NCBI GenBank assembly: GCA_030323885.1
Contig: JASIRB010000664.1
Span: 186,001-250,000, forward strand
Origin: Branchipolynoe longqiensis
Taxonomy: Eukaryota; Annelida; Polychaeta; Phyllodocida; Polynoidae
Reading direction: 5' to 3'
Length of the DNA stretch: 64,000 nt
The stretch's first letter is position 1. Each line of letters begins with the position of its first letter. Shown here one piece after another: positions 33,767 through 44,030 of this stretch. Under the pieces are notes generated by a model, which made no database searches, was not told where the DNA came from, and saw nothing but the letters and a program-made list of their open reading frames with translations. The position numbers and the translations under genes were made by a program.

Positions 33767-33913
33767 TGTAAGATATGAACGAACCCGTTGAGTTGTGTAT
33801 GAGAACTGACTTTATTATCCGGCGACGTCACCACTACAACTCCCGTGACCTCCCGTGACCTCTCGTGACCCATCGCCACCACCGCGCTACGCACGACACA
33901 CACATACACTACA
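33767..33913 (-). repeat. 5' LTR of the Gypsy-type element
   Basis: 147 bp, identical to the left LTR apart from one substitution near the CA-rich end and one fewer 10-bp gtgacc repeat unit. It is followed by the target-site duplication tacag (33914-33918). Confidence 0.92.
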
Positions 33914-34149
33914 TACAGGTGTACTGTCTCTGGGGAGAGTACATCTCGGGTAATAATATATAAGATTAAGAGAAGGATGACAGAAAGGAATAGTAGTTTG
34001 AAACAGAAATGTGACATCCAGAATTTTAGAATATTATAATGAAAAGTGTGGGGGGGGGGGGGGTGGCTATTGGATTTATTTCCCCCTGAATCCAGCGTTC
34101 CATCCTCTTAAGCATTCCATCCCCCGAAGCAACCGTGTGTGAACATCTC

Positions 34150-35095
34150 TCAGCTATTCGAGAAATTCTGTGTATGAGTAGCTGTGTATGTGTGTGAGCA
34201 TTTCTGTGTGTGCGCAGTTCTGTGTGTGAGCAGTTCTGTGTGTTACAACTAGCTGTGTATGGAGGTGTGAGCATTTGTGTGTGTATTTCTGCGTGTGAGC
34301 AGTTCTGTGTCTGTGAGCAGTTTTGTGTGTGTCAGCAGTTTTGTGTGTGTGAGCAGTTCTGTGTGTATGAGCAGTTCTGTGTGTGTGAGCAGTTATTTAT
34401 GTGTGAGCAGTACTTTAGGTGTGAACAGTTCTTTAGGTGTGAGCAGTTATTTAGGTGTGCGCAGTACTTTAGGTGTGAACAGTTCTTTAGGTGTGAGCAG
34501 TTATTTAGGTGTGAGCAGTTATTTAGGTGTGAGCAGTTCTTTATGTGTGAGCAGTTTTTTTATGTGTGAGCAGTTCTTTAGGTGTGAGCAGTTCTTTTAG
34601 GTGTGAGCAGTTCTTTAGGTGTGAGCAGTTCTTTAGGTGTGAGCAGTTCTTTAGGTGTGAGCAGTTCTTTAGGTGTGAGCAGTTCTTTAGGTGTGAGCAG
34701 TTCTTTAGATGTGAGCAGTTCATTAGGTGTGAGCAGTTCTTTAGGTGTGAGCAGTTCTTTAGGTGTGAGCAGTTCTTTAGGTGTGAGCAGTTCTTTAGGT
34801 GTGAGCAGTTCTTTAGATGCGAGCAGTTCTCTAGGTGCGAGCAGTTCTTTAGGTGTGAGCAGTTATTTAGGTGTGAGCAGTTATTTAGGTTCGAGCAGTT
34901 CTTTAGGTGTGAGTAGTTCTTTAGGTGTGAGCAGTTATTTAGGTGTGAGCAGTTATTTAGGTGTGAGCAGTTCTTTATGTCAAGCTGTGTATGGATGTGT
35001 GAGCAGTTCTGTCTGTGTGAGCAGTTCTGGTTGTGTGAGCAGTTCTTTGTGGCAAGATGTGTGGGCAGTTCTGTGTGTGTGAGCAGCTCTGTCTG
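34150..35095. repeat. 18-bp minisatellite (gtgagcagttctttaggt)n
   Basis: Roughly 45 imperfect units. The left part has a related gtgtgagcagttctgtgt variant and the central part is nearly perfect. The period is a multiple of three, so long frames encoding repeated six-residue blocks (VSSSLG or RCEQFF) run through it on the plus strand. I see no start context or flanking domain that would argue for a real protein. Confidence 0.92.
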
Positions 35096-35904
35096 ACTGA
35101 AGAGCTTTACGTGAGCAGCTCGCGTGCCAGTTTTCTGGACAGGGCGATGAGTTGCTCGTCTGTCTGGACGCGTCTGTGTGCTCTACGAGACAGGCAGGTC
35201 CGGGTCTGCTGCAGTCAGCCCGTCATCGCTAATTACTCGGGCTATGCTGAGCAGCTCATAACGGCCGCCTGCTAACCGCCCTCCTCCCCATCCTACCCCC
35301 CCCCCCCTCCTTACACTCACACTCTACCTACCCATCCCCCATCCCACTACACACACATACCTACTCAGACACACTCAGCACGACAACAAGCGTAGTCCAC
35401 ACGACTAACTGGGATGGCTTCACAAATGAACAATCAAATATATTATCCAAGAGGGCTGGAGATTGTGGTGGTTTGTGTGTGTGTTCGCACACATCTTACT
35501 GATTGACATTCCTTCTGTATACCATGATACAGTTGGTCTTGCAAAGAAACATTAATCAGACTTATTATACTGATACAGTGATAGATAGATGAGTGAGCAT
35601 TCAAAGACTTACTATAAATTATTCAAATTTACCTTTAGATCTAGATATGTGCAACTTTTCCTGCTGCTTGTTCTTACATTGCTGATTAAGAAGCTATGGG
35701 AACACAACCCATAAATAGTACATTTAAATTATTTTATTAGTTTTTATTATTTAAGAATCGCCATTGCATACACCGTGTTAGGTGGCCATTTAATGGTCAC
35801 TGACGCCAGAGCGCGTGTATATAAACAGATGAGAGGGACAACTCCCGCGAAAATATGTAACACAGGCTGCAGTGGCGATCCTGGTGGTTATTGTTGAACA
35901 AGCC
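35096..35904. other. no recognisable gene
   Basis: A C-rich run lies at about 35279-35345. The rest is AT-rich sequence without features. Confidence 0.4.
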
Positions 35905-35998
35905 TTGAGTTTGCCGGTACGCTCAGTGCAAAACATTAATTTTCTTAAAAGATTAATAGAAATCCAGAACCCTAACCTTATAAATTCAATATAATCTT
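35905..35998 (-). repeat. inverted partial copy of the 205-bp repeat
   Basis: gccggtacgctcagtgcaaa followed by attaatagaaatccagaacc is the complement of the unit at 22942-23590, with scattered changes. Confidence 0.75.
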
Positions 35999-36264
35999 AG
36001 AGTAGACCACACATAACACTGAAGAATACGCTTCCTTGTTTGTATTAATATCTTACTTGATGTTATCACTCTATACATTTTGGAGAATGTTGTTCGGGCT
36101 ATTGTTATCCTTCTTTTAATTTCTTCCTCACATCTCCCATCATTTGTAATCTTTTGTCCGAGATATATGAATTCGGATAGTTGTTCTATGTTTGTGCCAT
36201 CTATGGTTATATTGATATTTGGTTTATCCTCACATACCACACTATTGTAATATTCCATTATCAT
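35986..36264 (-). pseudogene. second LINE family, reverse transcriptase C-terminal fragment
   Basis: 92 residues contain ITIDGTNIEQLSEFIYLGQK, ITNDGRCEEEIKRRI and RKRILQCYVWSTL. These are typical of the region just after the palm domain in LINE polymerases. It differs from the LINE at 27.3 kb. It is truncated at both ends. Confidence 0.8.
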
Positions 36265-36299
36265 CTAGTAGTACAAATATCTCCCATGTTCCCTGATCA

Positions 36300-36664
36300 A
36301 GCAAGTTGTTTGCTTGGGTGGGGCCCTTTACCTTATCGTTTCTCTCACTTTGTTCTTGTTGCTGGAACCGCTGGACCCGCTGGACCCGCTGGACCCACCT
36401 TTACCCGTCCCTTCCTCCTAAACACTTACTGCTGTCTGCTGTCTGCTGGATACAAGTGCTGTGCTCCCACCAGACCGGAGTGATTTGGGGCCGCCCCATC
36501 GACTCGTCGTTTAATTGTTGTAAAGATATCCCCCAGCTTCTACAACCGTCCCACCAGAAGATTAATCTTCAACCAAAGATTGGACCGATTTATCGGTGCC
36601 TCTCTATATTGCTGCAGTTCTGCAGCCGGTAACTGTCGTAAGGTTACAAACACCCCAGAAGTCA
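36300..36664 (+). repeat. dispersed ~365-bp repeat, copy 1 (unclassified)
   Basis: It is homologous along its length to 45405-45766: shared tgcttgggtgggg, ggatacaagtgctgtgct, cttctacaaccgtcccacca and ccgatttatcggtgcctctc. This copy has an expanded ctggacccg 9-bp repeat at 36368-36398. The 3' end is close to gtaaggttacaaac. It could be a LINE 5' region or a non-autonomous element. No conserved domain is visible. Confidence 0.7.
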
Positions 36665-37201
36665 AGTTAACTGTTCCCTACAGCCAATTCAGAACTATAC
36701 ATGTTTGTGCCTGTGTTTGTAAACCAGTGTACCCACTACCATGGAGATAACATAACGCCTTCCCGAAACAGATGCCATCGGAATTCAGACTGTGCTGGTT
36801 GATGCTTGGTCCGCACTCTCTACTCTTTGGGGAATATTCTATTATTAGAACCTCGCGCTTTATTGCCATAGGCCCATACTACCTAAGTTATCTTTCTTTG
36901 GTAGGTAGTCTTATTCCTCAGAGTAACGCATATGTTATTGACAGAACAGAGGCCTTCTACCCGTGAATACAAGCAGTTATTCAAATCATATTAATGATGC
37001 ATACACTCGAGAATGAGAATGTGAAGAATGATGAAAACAAAAAAGTATATTGGTATGTGTTGATTGATGATGGTACTGTGGGAAGTCAGCCGTATGTTGG
37101 GTTGCCTGGTGTAAGTGTACATATTGATGGTTAGTTTCATTGGCTAGATTCTGATGTCAGATTCTGATTGGCTAGATTCTGATGCTGATTCAGCCCACGT
37201 A
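36665..37201. other. no recognisable gene
   Basis: Nothing was recognised. Confidence 0.35.
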
Positions 37202-37618
37202 CAGTATAATCCCGTTAAACCAAACTTAAAGCGTGTATTGCAGATGTAATATACAATGTATGTTGACACTTTGATTATTGTTTTTTATGTACATACAATA
37301 TAACCCCGTTAAACCAAGCTCGGTTAATCCAAACAAATTTCTAGGGTCCCTTCAAAATACTACCATTTATCATATAAGAAAGTCAGTGGGGTTTCGGATG
37401 ACCTTATATTTATAAGCACATGACAGTTTGGTTTAACCATACCGGAAGTGGCCTAGGGTCCGACAATTTTGTTTGATTTAACCAATAATTTGGGTTAACC
37501 GACTTTGGTTTAAACAATTTTTATATGTTAAATGGTAGTATTTTGCCAGGCCGCCGAAAAAAGTTTGGATTAACCGATCGTTTGGTTTAACCGAGCTTGG
37601 TTTAATGGGGTTATACTG
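37202..37618. mobile_element. pogo/Tc1-like MITE with TA duplication, copy 2
   Basis: It starts CAGTATAATCCCGTTAAACC and ends ggtttaatggggttatactg, flanked by TA. It shares the interior with the copy at 26552-27043, including the inner left-end-like sequence at about 37294 and the segment gtagtattttgccaggccgc. Confidence 0.82.
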
Positions 37619-38197
37619 TACAAAGTTTGGTAACTGTTGGTAGTGGATTTCTAGTGGTTTAGTGTGGGCAGTAGGTGGGCAGTAGGTGGGCCGTGGGCAG
37701 TTGGATGGATATAGAAGGTGAAAAGAGAAGCGCGTAATTATGTTCACCATGCTCACCTCCCACTCACTGCGCCCACGTCACAGTGTGTCTGCATGCATAT
37801 CAGCCATAATGGTGCTACTGAACACGCCCAGGTCATATTGTTCCAGAACGAGGCTCCTCTCTGTGTTTTGTTTATGACCAACCAAATTGAGCCTAGCCAC
37901 ACCGTAGGGCAAACACAGTACAGGTAGGTCTCACCGCATGTACTTCAGGCTGACTGGACTGGTGGGTCAAAAGGTCCGCTTTTTTTCTCTTGAAGATTTA
38001 TACTGCCTGTCATGGATAAGTCTGAATAGACTTGTTTTCACCATTAGACAGTTTGTCGATAGAAAGCCCAAGCCCACACCAACCCAAGCAATTTTTAACC
38101 TCCCACACCATATAGACATGGTATGAGAGCAACTGGCCTTTGATTATGCTGTAAGTTATCCACAGCGGTGGAAATCTAAATTGGCAGAGGTGGGGGC
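37619..38197. other. no recognisable gene
   Basis: Nothing was recognised. Confidence 0.35.
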
Positions 38198-38281
38198 ATG
38201 GGGAATCGAACCACCAACCTTCAGATTAGGAGTCTGACCTAGAAAAAAGTCAGACACTCTAACCACTCCGCCACAGAGAAC
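38198..38281 (-). pseudogene. tRNA-like sequence with duplicated anticodon arm half
   Basis: On the minus strand the A box tggcggagtggttagagtg, the anticodon-arm-like cagactcctaatctg and the B box ggtggttcgattcccc are present in order. The loop would read CCT (Arg), but a partial repeat of the gtcagac segment inserts about 20 nt between the D arm and the anticodon arm, so it cannot fold as a normal tRNA. It is a tRNA pseudogene or the head of another SINE family. Confidence 0.5.
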
Positions 38282-38394
38282 ACCGCTTTCTATGTTGGTG
38301 TGACCTCTGACCGAGTGAAACGAAAGAGTTCAAGATTAGTCTTGGTCATGTGATTGCCTTTCCTCGTAGTATGGTAAAACACTAAGTGCCACAC

Positions 38395-38540
38395 GATGAC
38401 TGGTTGGTGCAGAGATGCTATGGGATAGTGCGATTCTGAAGCATGGTGCTAGCGGCATGGTATCTCACTCCAACAGCACTGTAAAGCCGCCAGGTGTGAG
38501 AACTGTCACACGTTAATAGCCATCCTGACCTTGGTTTCGC
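38395..38540 (+). mobile_element. old, diverged SINE body fragment
   Basis: gactggttggtgcagagatg, ggtatctcactccaacagca and agccatcctgacctt follow the order of the common SINE body with many substitutions. Confidence 0.5.
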
Positions 38541-38717
38541 TCCCAAATGAACACTCTAACGATTCAGCTCTACTCACGGTACATCCCACTACAAACACAG
38601 AATGATGTACACACACATGTGTGGAGGCTGTGTACATAACCATAACTATCACAGTCTGTTGGATTATTATGTCACAGCACTTTGAGGAACCAACCATCAG
38701 TTTGCAAGCACCCTATA

Positions 38718-39122
38718 TTTTCACTGTGATTGCAGGCCTCCGTATCATATTTCACTGTGGTTGCATATGCGCACACCATATTTTCACTGTGGTTACAACC
38801 CTGCTCACCATATTTCCATTGTGGTTTTGGATGTGGTTGCAGGGCTGCAACCATACTTTTACGATGGTTGCATGCATGCAACCATATTTTCACTCTGGTT
38901 GCAAACCTGCACACCGTATTTTTTACTGTAGTTGCAGGCATGTAACCATATTTTCACTGTAGTTGGGAGGCATGTAACCATATTTTCACTGTGGTTGCAG
39001 GCCTGCTCACCATATTTTCACGGTGGTTGCAGGCCTGCTCACCATATTTTCACTCTGGTTGCATGCCTGCACACCATATTTTCACTCTGATTGCAATCCT
39101 GCAAACCATATTTTCGCTGTGG
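38718..39122. repeat. ~32-bp minisatellite
   Basis: About 12 imperfect units containing ccatattttcactgtggttg, followed by a variable caggcctgctca part. Adjacent units follow directly with no unique spacers, so this is not a CRISPR-like array. Confidence 0.9.
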
Positions 39123-39410
39123 CGTTTGTTCCCTTCTGTTTATTTAGTTTGATTCACACCTGGCGATTTAGCTGCAAATGCTGATTGATGTGCTGACTAA
39201 GCAGGTGTCTGTGGAGTCAAGCAACCCATTAGCAGTTCGCCATCAGCCGTCCTGTTTGTAAAGCCGCCTCGTCCATCAGTCTGTGAGAAGTTCATGCCGA
39301 CTTCTCACAGACTTCTCAAGTCTGCTCAGGTGCAACCAGCTGTAAAATATTCTGATATGCAGCATAGGGGGAATGCAAATGTTCTATTACCGATCGGTGT
39401 ACGTGACCAG

Positions 39411-39414
<4 letters not shown>

Positions 39415-39497
<83 letters not shown>
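39415..39497. repeat. (AT)n microsatellite
   Basis: About 80 bp of TA dinucleotides with two gtatatatatg interruptions. Confidence 0.95.
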
Positions 39498-39501
<4 letters not shown>

Positions 39502-39964
39502 GGTTGGTGGTGCCTGAGTGAGATGTAAATACTAAATAGACACAGTGGTGCTGGTAGGTCTGGTTGTGAGTGCACTCAGGGCCTATACCCTCTGCTGGGA
39601 TAGGGATCACCACACTCAAAGGTCAAGGTTGGTGGTGGCCATGGGGCCATACAGCTTGTGGTGGTGGGCAGACCACTGGTATCCATGGGGACCAGGAATG
39701 CTGGATCCCTATTGGTAGGGCCAAGAATGCTTGTTTCCCATTGGGGGAAAGGGGTGGGGTGATACTCTACAATGAACCCATGTAAGCATATAAATAATAA
39801 ACCAGAGGGCTTGACTCTCTCTTCTTCTGTACACTTTATACTCTTCCTTTCTCTTTGTCTGTATTGATTTCACTATAGCCTGCCAACACAGCCACAGATT
39901 CGAGCTTTAGACTTTACACAGCGTTTCAATCAGCATCGCTGTTGTTGAACCACAATTGAGTATT
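39498..39964. other. no recognisable gene
   Basis: Nothing was recognised. Confidence 0.35.
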
Positions 39965-40515
39965 TTTCAGTAGAAGATTTCCACCACCAACCTGCCCTCT
40001 GATGCCATTGGCGAGAACTACTATTACTGAGTACTATAGTGGGTAGCAGCTTACTGTGCAAGATGCTCCATGGAAAACGCCTTATACAAGATTTCCACAA
40101 TCAACCTACCCTCTGATGGCAATGGCAAGAACCAGTGTTGTAAGTAGCAGTTCAGTGTGCAAAATTGCATCATGCAAAAGGTCTTGTAGAATATTTCCGT
40201 CATCAACCTGCCCCTCTAATGACATTGACAGTGGCGAGAACATAAGAAATCTTCTACAAGACCTTTTCCACAAAGCATAATTTCATCACCAACCATGCCT
40301 CTGATGACAGTAGCGAGAAGCAGTATTGTAGATAACAGTTCACCAAGTTGCATCCGTGGAAAAGGTCTTATAGAAGATTTCCAGCATCAACTGGCCCTAT
40401 GATGGCGGTGGCGAGAACTACTATTGTGGGTAGCAGTTTGTAGACGATTTTCATCACGAATCAGCCCTCTGATGGCAGTGGCCCGAACCAACGCTCTAGG
40501 TAGCAGCTCACCATG
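39965..40515. repeat. ~70-110-bp tandem repeat array, left part
   Basis: About six diverged units containing gatttccaccaccaacctgc, ctctgatggcagtggcgaga and, in several, ggaaaaggtcttatagaag. Unit length varies by internal deletion. The array continues after the MITE at 40923-41055. Confidence 0.82.
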
Positions 40516-40922
40516 TAGATAAAAGATTCACCCGTACTTGTAGTACACGGGTGAAGGACAACGTAGTGTAAATACGGGCGAAAATAGCTTTAGTATGGAA
40601 TCTGAACTAGAAACCGTGGCTCCAGTATCAAATGGCTGCATATATTGGCACAGATTTGGTGAAATTGGCGAGAATGCAAAAAGACAAGATGGCGGCCGCA
40701 GAACGCCGTCGATTTCAGTTTTAAATCTTATTAAACTAGATATTATATTATATTTTTCAACTCAAAGGTAGCTGGCTATCAATAAGACATATGTAAAGAA
40801 TAATTGTTGCTTCTTAGATTGTGAAATTAGGCTCTCAATTCTTTTACCCACATTTTCGACAGCTTTTACATAGGGTTGGTTTGCACCCCTACTGCAGCAG
40901 TACGGGGTGAATCTTGTATCTA
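40516..40922 (+). mobile_element. MITE family 1 with 9-bp target-site duplication, copy 2
   Basis: A 407-bp element from TAGATAAAAGATTCACCC to the complementary right end, flanked by ctcaccatg on both sides (40507-40515 and 40923-40931). The interior carries gcaaaaagacaagatggcgg. It is inserted into a minisatellite unit, so it postdates the array. Confidence 0.88.
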
Positions 40923-41055
40923 CTCACCATGCAACAAGCTCCGTGGAAAAGGTCTTATATTGTTATAGACGCAATGCTTAGAACTAATACTGGAGATTTT
41001 CTTATAGATTATTTCCACTGCCAACCCACCGTCTGATGGCAGTGGCGAGAAAACA
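40923..41055. repeat. tandem repeat array, right part
   Basis: Continuation of the array at 39965-40515 beyond the MITE: the duplicated ctcaccatg, then caagctccgtggaaaaggtc and a last unit ctgatggcagtggcgagaaa. Confidence 0.8.
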
Positions 41056-41244
41056 TATCACTTTAGGATTGTTTTAAAAAGAAATATTCACTAAATTGCA
41101 AAGGCGGTCCGATCCATTGAATCACCCTGAGAATTCAGGCCTCATTATTCCCACCACTACTTCACCTGCATCACTGCTTGTGTAACCTTTATTTCACGCT
41201 ACTATTGCTCACAACACAGCACACCACACAACTAGGGGTCCAAC

Positions 41245-41561
41245 TTAAAATTCCATAGTCCGATGGTTTTAAGTTTCTGCCATTTTTCTGAGATAAATAT
41301 ACTAAATTAATTGTTATAATCTACTTTACCTTTTGAGATATTTGAAGGGCAAATATGTCAAATTAGTTTTGGCAAGCTTGCCAAAACTCTGACACCATAG
41401 GCTTCAGCAGTAACAGTTTCTATAAAATTGACTCAGTATTCCCTTCTATGTGGCAACACATGTTTAATAAGTGCATCACTATCTAAGTTAGACATGTATC
41501 AATTTGAGATAATTGGTGGTGTTTTGAAAATTTGATGCTTTATTGGACTATCCCGATTCGG
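41245..41561 (+). mobile_element. MITE family 2, copy interrupted at its right end by a SINE
   Basis: It starts near ccatagtccgatggttttaa and holds the internal ttttggcaagcttgccaaaa palindrome. It approaches its right end (tttattggactatcc), where a SINE has been inserted. Confidence 0.7.
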
Positions 41562-41857
41562 TGGGGTCGTGGGTTCGAACCCAGGTCGAGTAAAACCAAT
41601 GACTTAAAAATTGATACTTGTCGCTTCCTAGCCAGGCACTCGGCATTATTAGGACAGGGCAAGGACTGGTGTGCTCAGTGTCAGGATAATGTCAGGATAA
41701 TGTGACTGAGTGGGATACCAGGTCATGGTGCTGGTGGCCTGGTTTCCCAGTGGGACAACATTCACTATAAAGTTGTCATGCGTGTGCACTGTCACAAGTC
41801 AGTACCTGTCCTGATATGACCTTAGATGTTGCTAGGACGTAAAACAACAAGAAACAA
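41562..41857 (+). mobile_element. 5'-truncated SINE with 15-bp target-site duplication
   Basis: It starts inside the head at the B box (tggggtcgtgggttcgaacc) and runs through the body to aaaacaacaagaaacaa. It is flanked by actatcccgattcgg at 41547-41561 and 41858-41872. The body contains a small duplication (gtcaggataat twice, 41681-41702). Confidence 0.9.
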
Positions 41858-41909
41858 ACTATCCCGATTCGGCCATCAAATCCGATGTGTCTGGGATGTA
41901 GTTATTTAA

Positions 41910-42180
41910 AGCTGCAGAGCACAAGCTTCGATTCCTGGTTGAGTCAAACCAATGACTTTCATTTCAAAATTGATACCGGTCACTTCTTGTCCTATCCCAG
42001 TAATGCTGAGTACTGATTAGCTCAGTGTCAGGATAATGTGACTGAGTGGGATAATGGGTCATGCTGCCGGCGGCCTGATTTACCAGTGGGACAGCACTAT
42101 CAAGTCGCCATGAGTGCGCACTGTCACAAGTCGGTAGCCATCCTGATATGACCTTAGATGTTGCCAGGACGTAAAACTCC
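41910..42180 (+). mobile_element. SINE, 5' truncated
   Basis: It begins in the B-box region (gcttcgattcctggttgag). The body is shortened and the tail aggacgtaaaactccaaaaa passes directly into a CCCA/CCAC microsatellite. Confidence 0.8.
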
Positions 42181-42478
42181 AAAAACGAACCAACCGACCC
42201 CCACACCCACCCACACATCCACCCACTCATCCACCAACTCAACCACCCACTCATCCACTAATCCACACAGCTACTCATCCACGCCCACATGCCCACACAC
42301 CCACTCGCCCACACACCCACATACCCACTCACCCACATACTCACTCATCCACTCACCCACTCACCCACTCGTCCACTCGCCCACATGCTCACTCGTCCAC
42401 TCGCCCACACGCCCACACACACACACTCACCCACTCACACTCACTCACACCCACCCACGCACCCACTCACCCACTCCC
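42181..42478. repeat. (CCCACA/CTCA)n microsatellite
   Basis: About 300 bp of cccactcacccacacac-type units starting at the SINE tail. Thr/His/Pro frames are artefacts. Confidence 0.92.
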
Positions 42479-42670
42479 CATTGTTAGTAACCGATATTAC
42501 CACACGACTTGAAGCCAGTAAAACACCCACAAACACCCTATGCCTGTATGCCTCTCCGAGATACAACAAGGTGATACCCCCCCCCCCCCACCACACACAT
42601 ACATACACACACATACTCACATACCCACACACCCTGATACAGCGGACACCCCCCCCCCCATCCTCCCATA

Positions 42671-43002
42671 ACCGGACGCGGTGGCCGAGTTGGTACAGCG
42701 AAGGCCTCCCGTGCGGGAGATCGGGAGTTCGATTCCCGGTCGAGTCAAACCAATGACTTATAAAATTGATACTTGTCGCTTACTAGCCTGGCGCTCGGCA
42801 TTATATTAATAACATAGGGCAAGGAGTGGTTACCTCAGTGTCAGGATAATTTGACTGAGTGGGATATTGGGTCATGGTGCTGTCGGCCTGATTTCCCAGT
42901 GGGACAGTACTATCAAGTTGCCCTGAGTGCGCACTGTCACAAGTCGGTAGCCATCCTGATATGAACTTAGATGTTGCCAGGACGTAACACTCCAACAAAG
43001 AA
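42671..43002 (+). mobile_element. full-length tRNA-derived SINE
   Basis: The best-preserved copy of the 'ccggacgcggtggccgagtt' head subfamily: B box gagttcgattcccggtcg, complete body and tail aggacgtaacactccaacaa. The head would fold like a tRNA acceptor and D-arm region. Confidence 0.9.
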
Positions 43003-43079
43003 ACAAATAAACCTTAGGCATGTATGCGTCTCAGGAACACAAGATGATAGCCCCACCATGCACATACTGACACAAAGGA

Positions 43080-43150
43080 TACCCCCCCCCCCCCCTCCTT
43101 CGTCTCCCCTTCCCCTCCCCCTCTCCCTCCACCGTCCCCCCCCCCCCTGT
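43080..43150. repeat. C-rich low-complexity tract
   Basis: Poly-C runs with ctcccct interruptions. Confidence 0.85.
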
Positions 43151-43488
43151 CCATTTGGTTTCATCACGTGACTCATCACGTGGGAGACGTGTCTAATTCC
43201 ATATTACCTGCGTCTACTTAGATTGAATCAAAACGGACCTGAATGTACATGACCCGTGCCTCATAATGGATTAGCTGAAAAAGAAGCAGCACAATGTAAC
43301 GACTTTCATTCAGATATTGGGTTTCGCTGCTAATAATATCGGAGCCATGATTGAAAGACTTTTTGGGGAGGACCAGGGTGGGGTGTCAATTTTTTGAGTT
43401 TGTCTTTATTTTTTAACCCGGGAATTATTCTCTCCGAACCAGTCTTTACTTAATAAATTTCGTTTTTATGTTTTTATCTTCTCCCCTC
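43151..43488. other. no recognisable gene
   Basis: Nothing was recognised. Confidence 0.35.
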
Positions 43489-43535
43489 TTCGTCCTGATA
43501 TGACCATGGATGTTGCTAGGACGTAAAACACAAAC
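43489..43535 (+). mobile_element. SINE tail fragment
   Basis: cctgatatgaccatggatgt followed by gctaggacgtaaaacacaaa is the last ~45 bp of the common SINE. The GTGGC array starts right after it. Confidence 0.8.
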
Positions 43536-44030
43536 GTGTCGGGGGTGGCGTGGTGGTGGAGGGGGGGTGGCGTGGTGGCGTGGCGTGGGGGGTGGCGTGG
43601 GGTGCGGTGGAAGGCGTGGCGTGGTGTGGCGTTGGGTAGGGTGGGGTGGGGTGGCGTGGCGTGGCGTGGTGGGCGTGGCGTGGGGTGGAGGGGTGGCGTG
43701 GGGATGGGGTGGGGTTGGGTTGGGTGGAGTGGTGTGGTGTGGCGTGCGGTGGAGGGGGGAGTGGCGTGGGGTGGCGTGGCGTGAGGTGATGTGGGGTGGA
43801 GGGGTGGGGTGGGGCGGGGTGGAGTGGTGTGGCGTGGCGTGGCGTTGGGTGGCGTGGCGTTGGGTGGAGGGGCGTGGCGTGGAGGGGCGTGACGTGGAGG
43901 GGCGTGGCGTGGGGTGGAGGGGGTGTGGTGTCGTGGCGTGCGGTGGAGGGGGAGTGGCGTGGGGTGGCGTGGCGTGAGATGAGGTGAAGTGAAGTGGGTG
44001 GCATGAGGTGAGGTGACATGAAGTGAAGTG
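43536..44030. repeat. (GTGGC/GGGTG)n satellite-like array
   Basis: About 500 bp of ggcgtggcgtggggtgg units with GTGGA variants. It is strongly G-rich on the plus strand, with potential for G-quadruplex formation. The Trp/Gly and Pro/His/Thr frames are artefacts. Confidence 0.93.

Larger units (their letters stand above)
29931..33913 (-). mobile_element. Ty3/Gypsy-type LTR retrotransposon, internally deleted
   Basis: Complete structural ends: 157-bp and 147-bp LTRs beginning TG and ending CA, a 5-bp target-site duplication, a primer-binding-site candidate next to the right LTR and a polypurine tract next to the left LTR. On the minus strand the order is gag, protease, RT, RNase H, integrase, which is the Ty3/Gypsy arrangement (integrase last). 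The LTRs differ by one substitution and one 10-bp repeat unit, so the insertion is young. A deletion at about 31225 removes the end of RNase H and the N-terminal part of integrase, so the copy is not autonomous. Confidence 0.92.

Noticed and set aside
34210..34916. Cys-rich repeat protein (RCEQFF)n
   Set aside because: The 18-bp period keeps frames open in more than one phase at once, and all are equally good. That argues against coding.
38718..39122. CRISPR-like array
   Set aside because: Units are adjacent and differ gradually. There are no constant repeats separated by unique spacers, and the DNA is eukaryotic.
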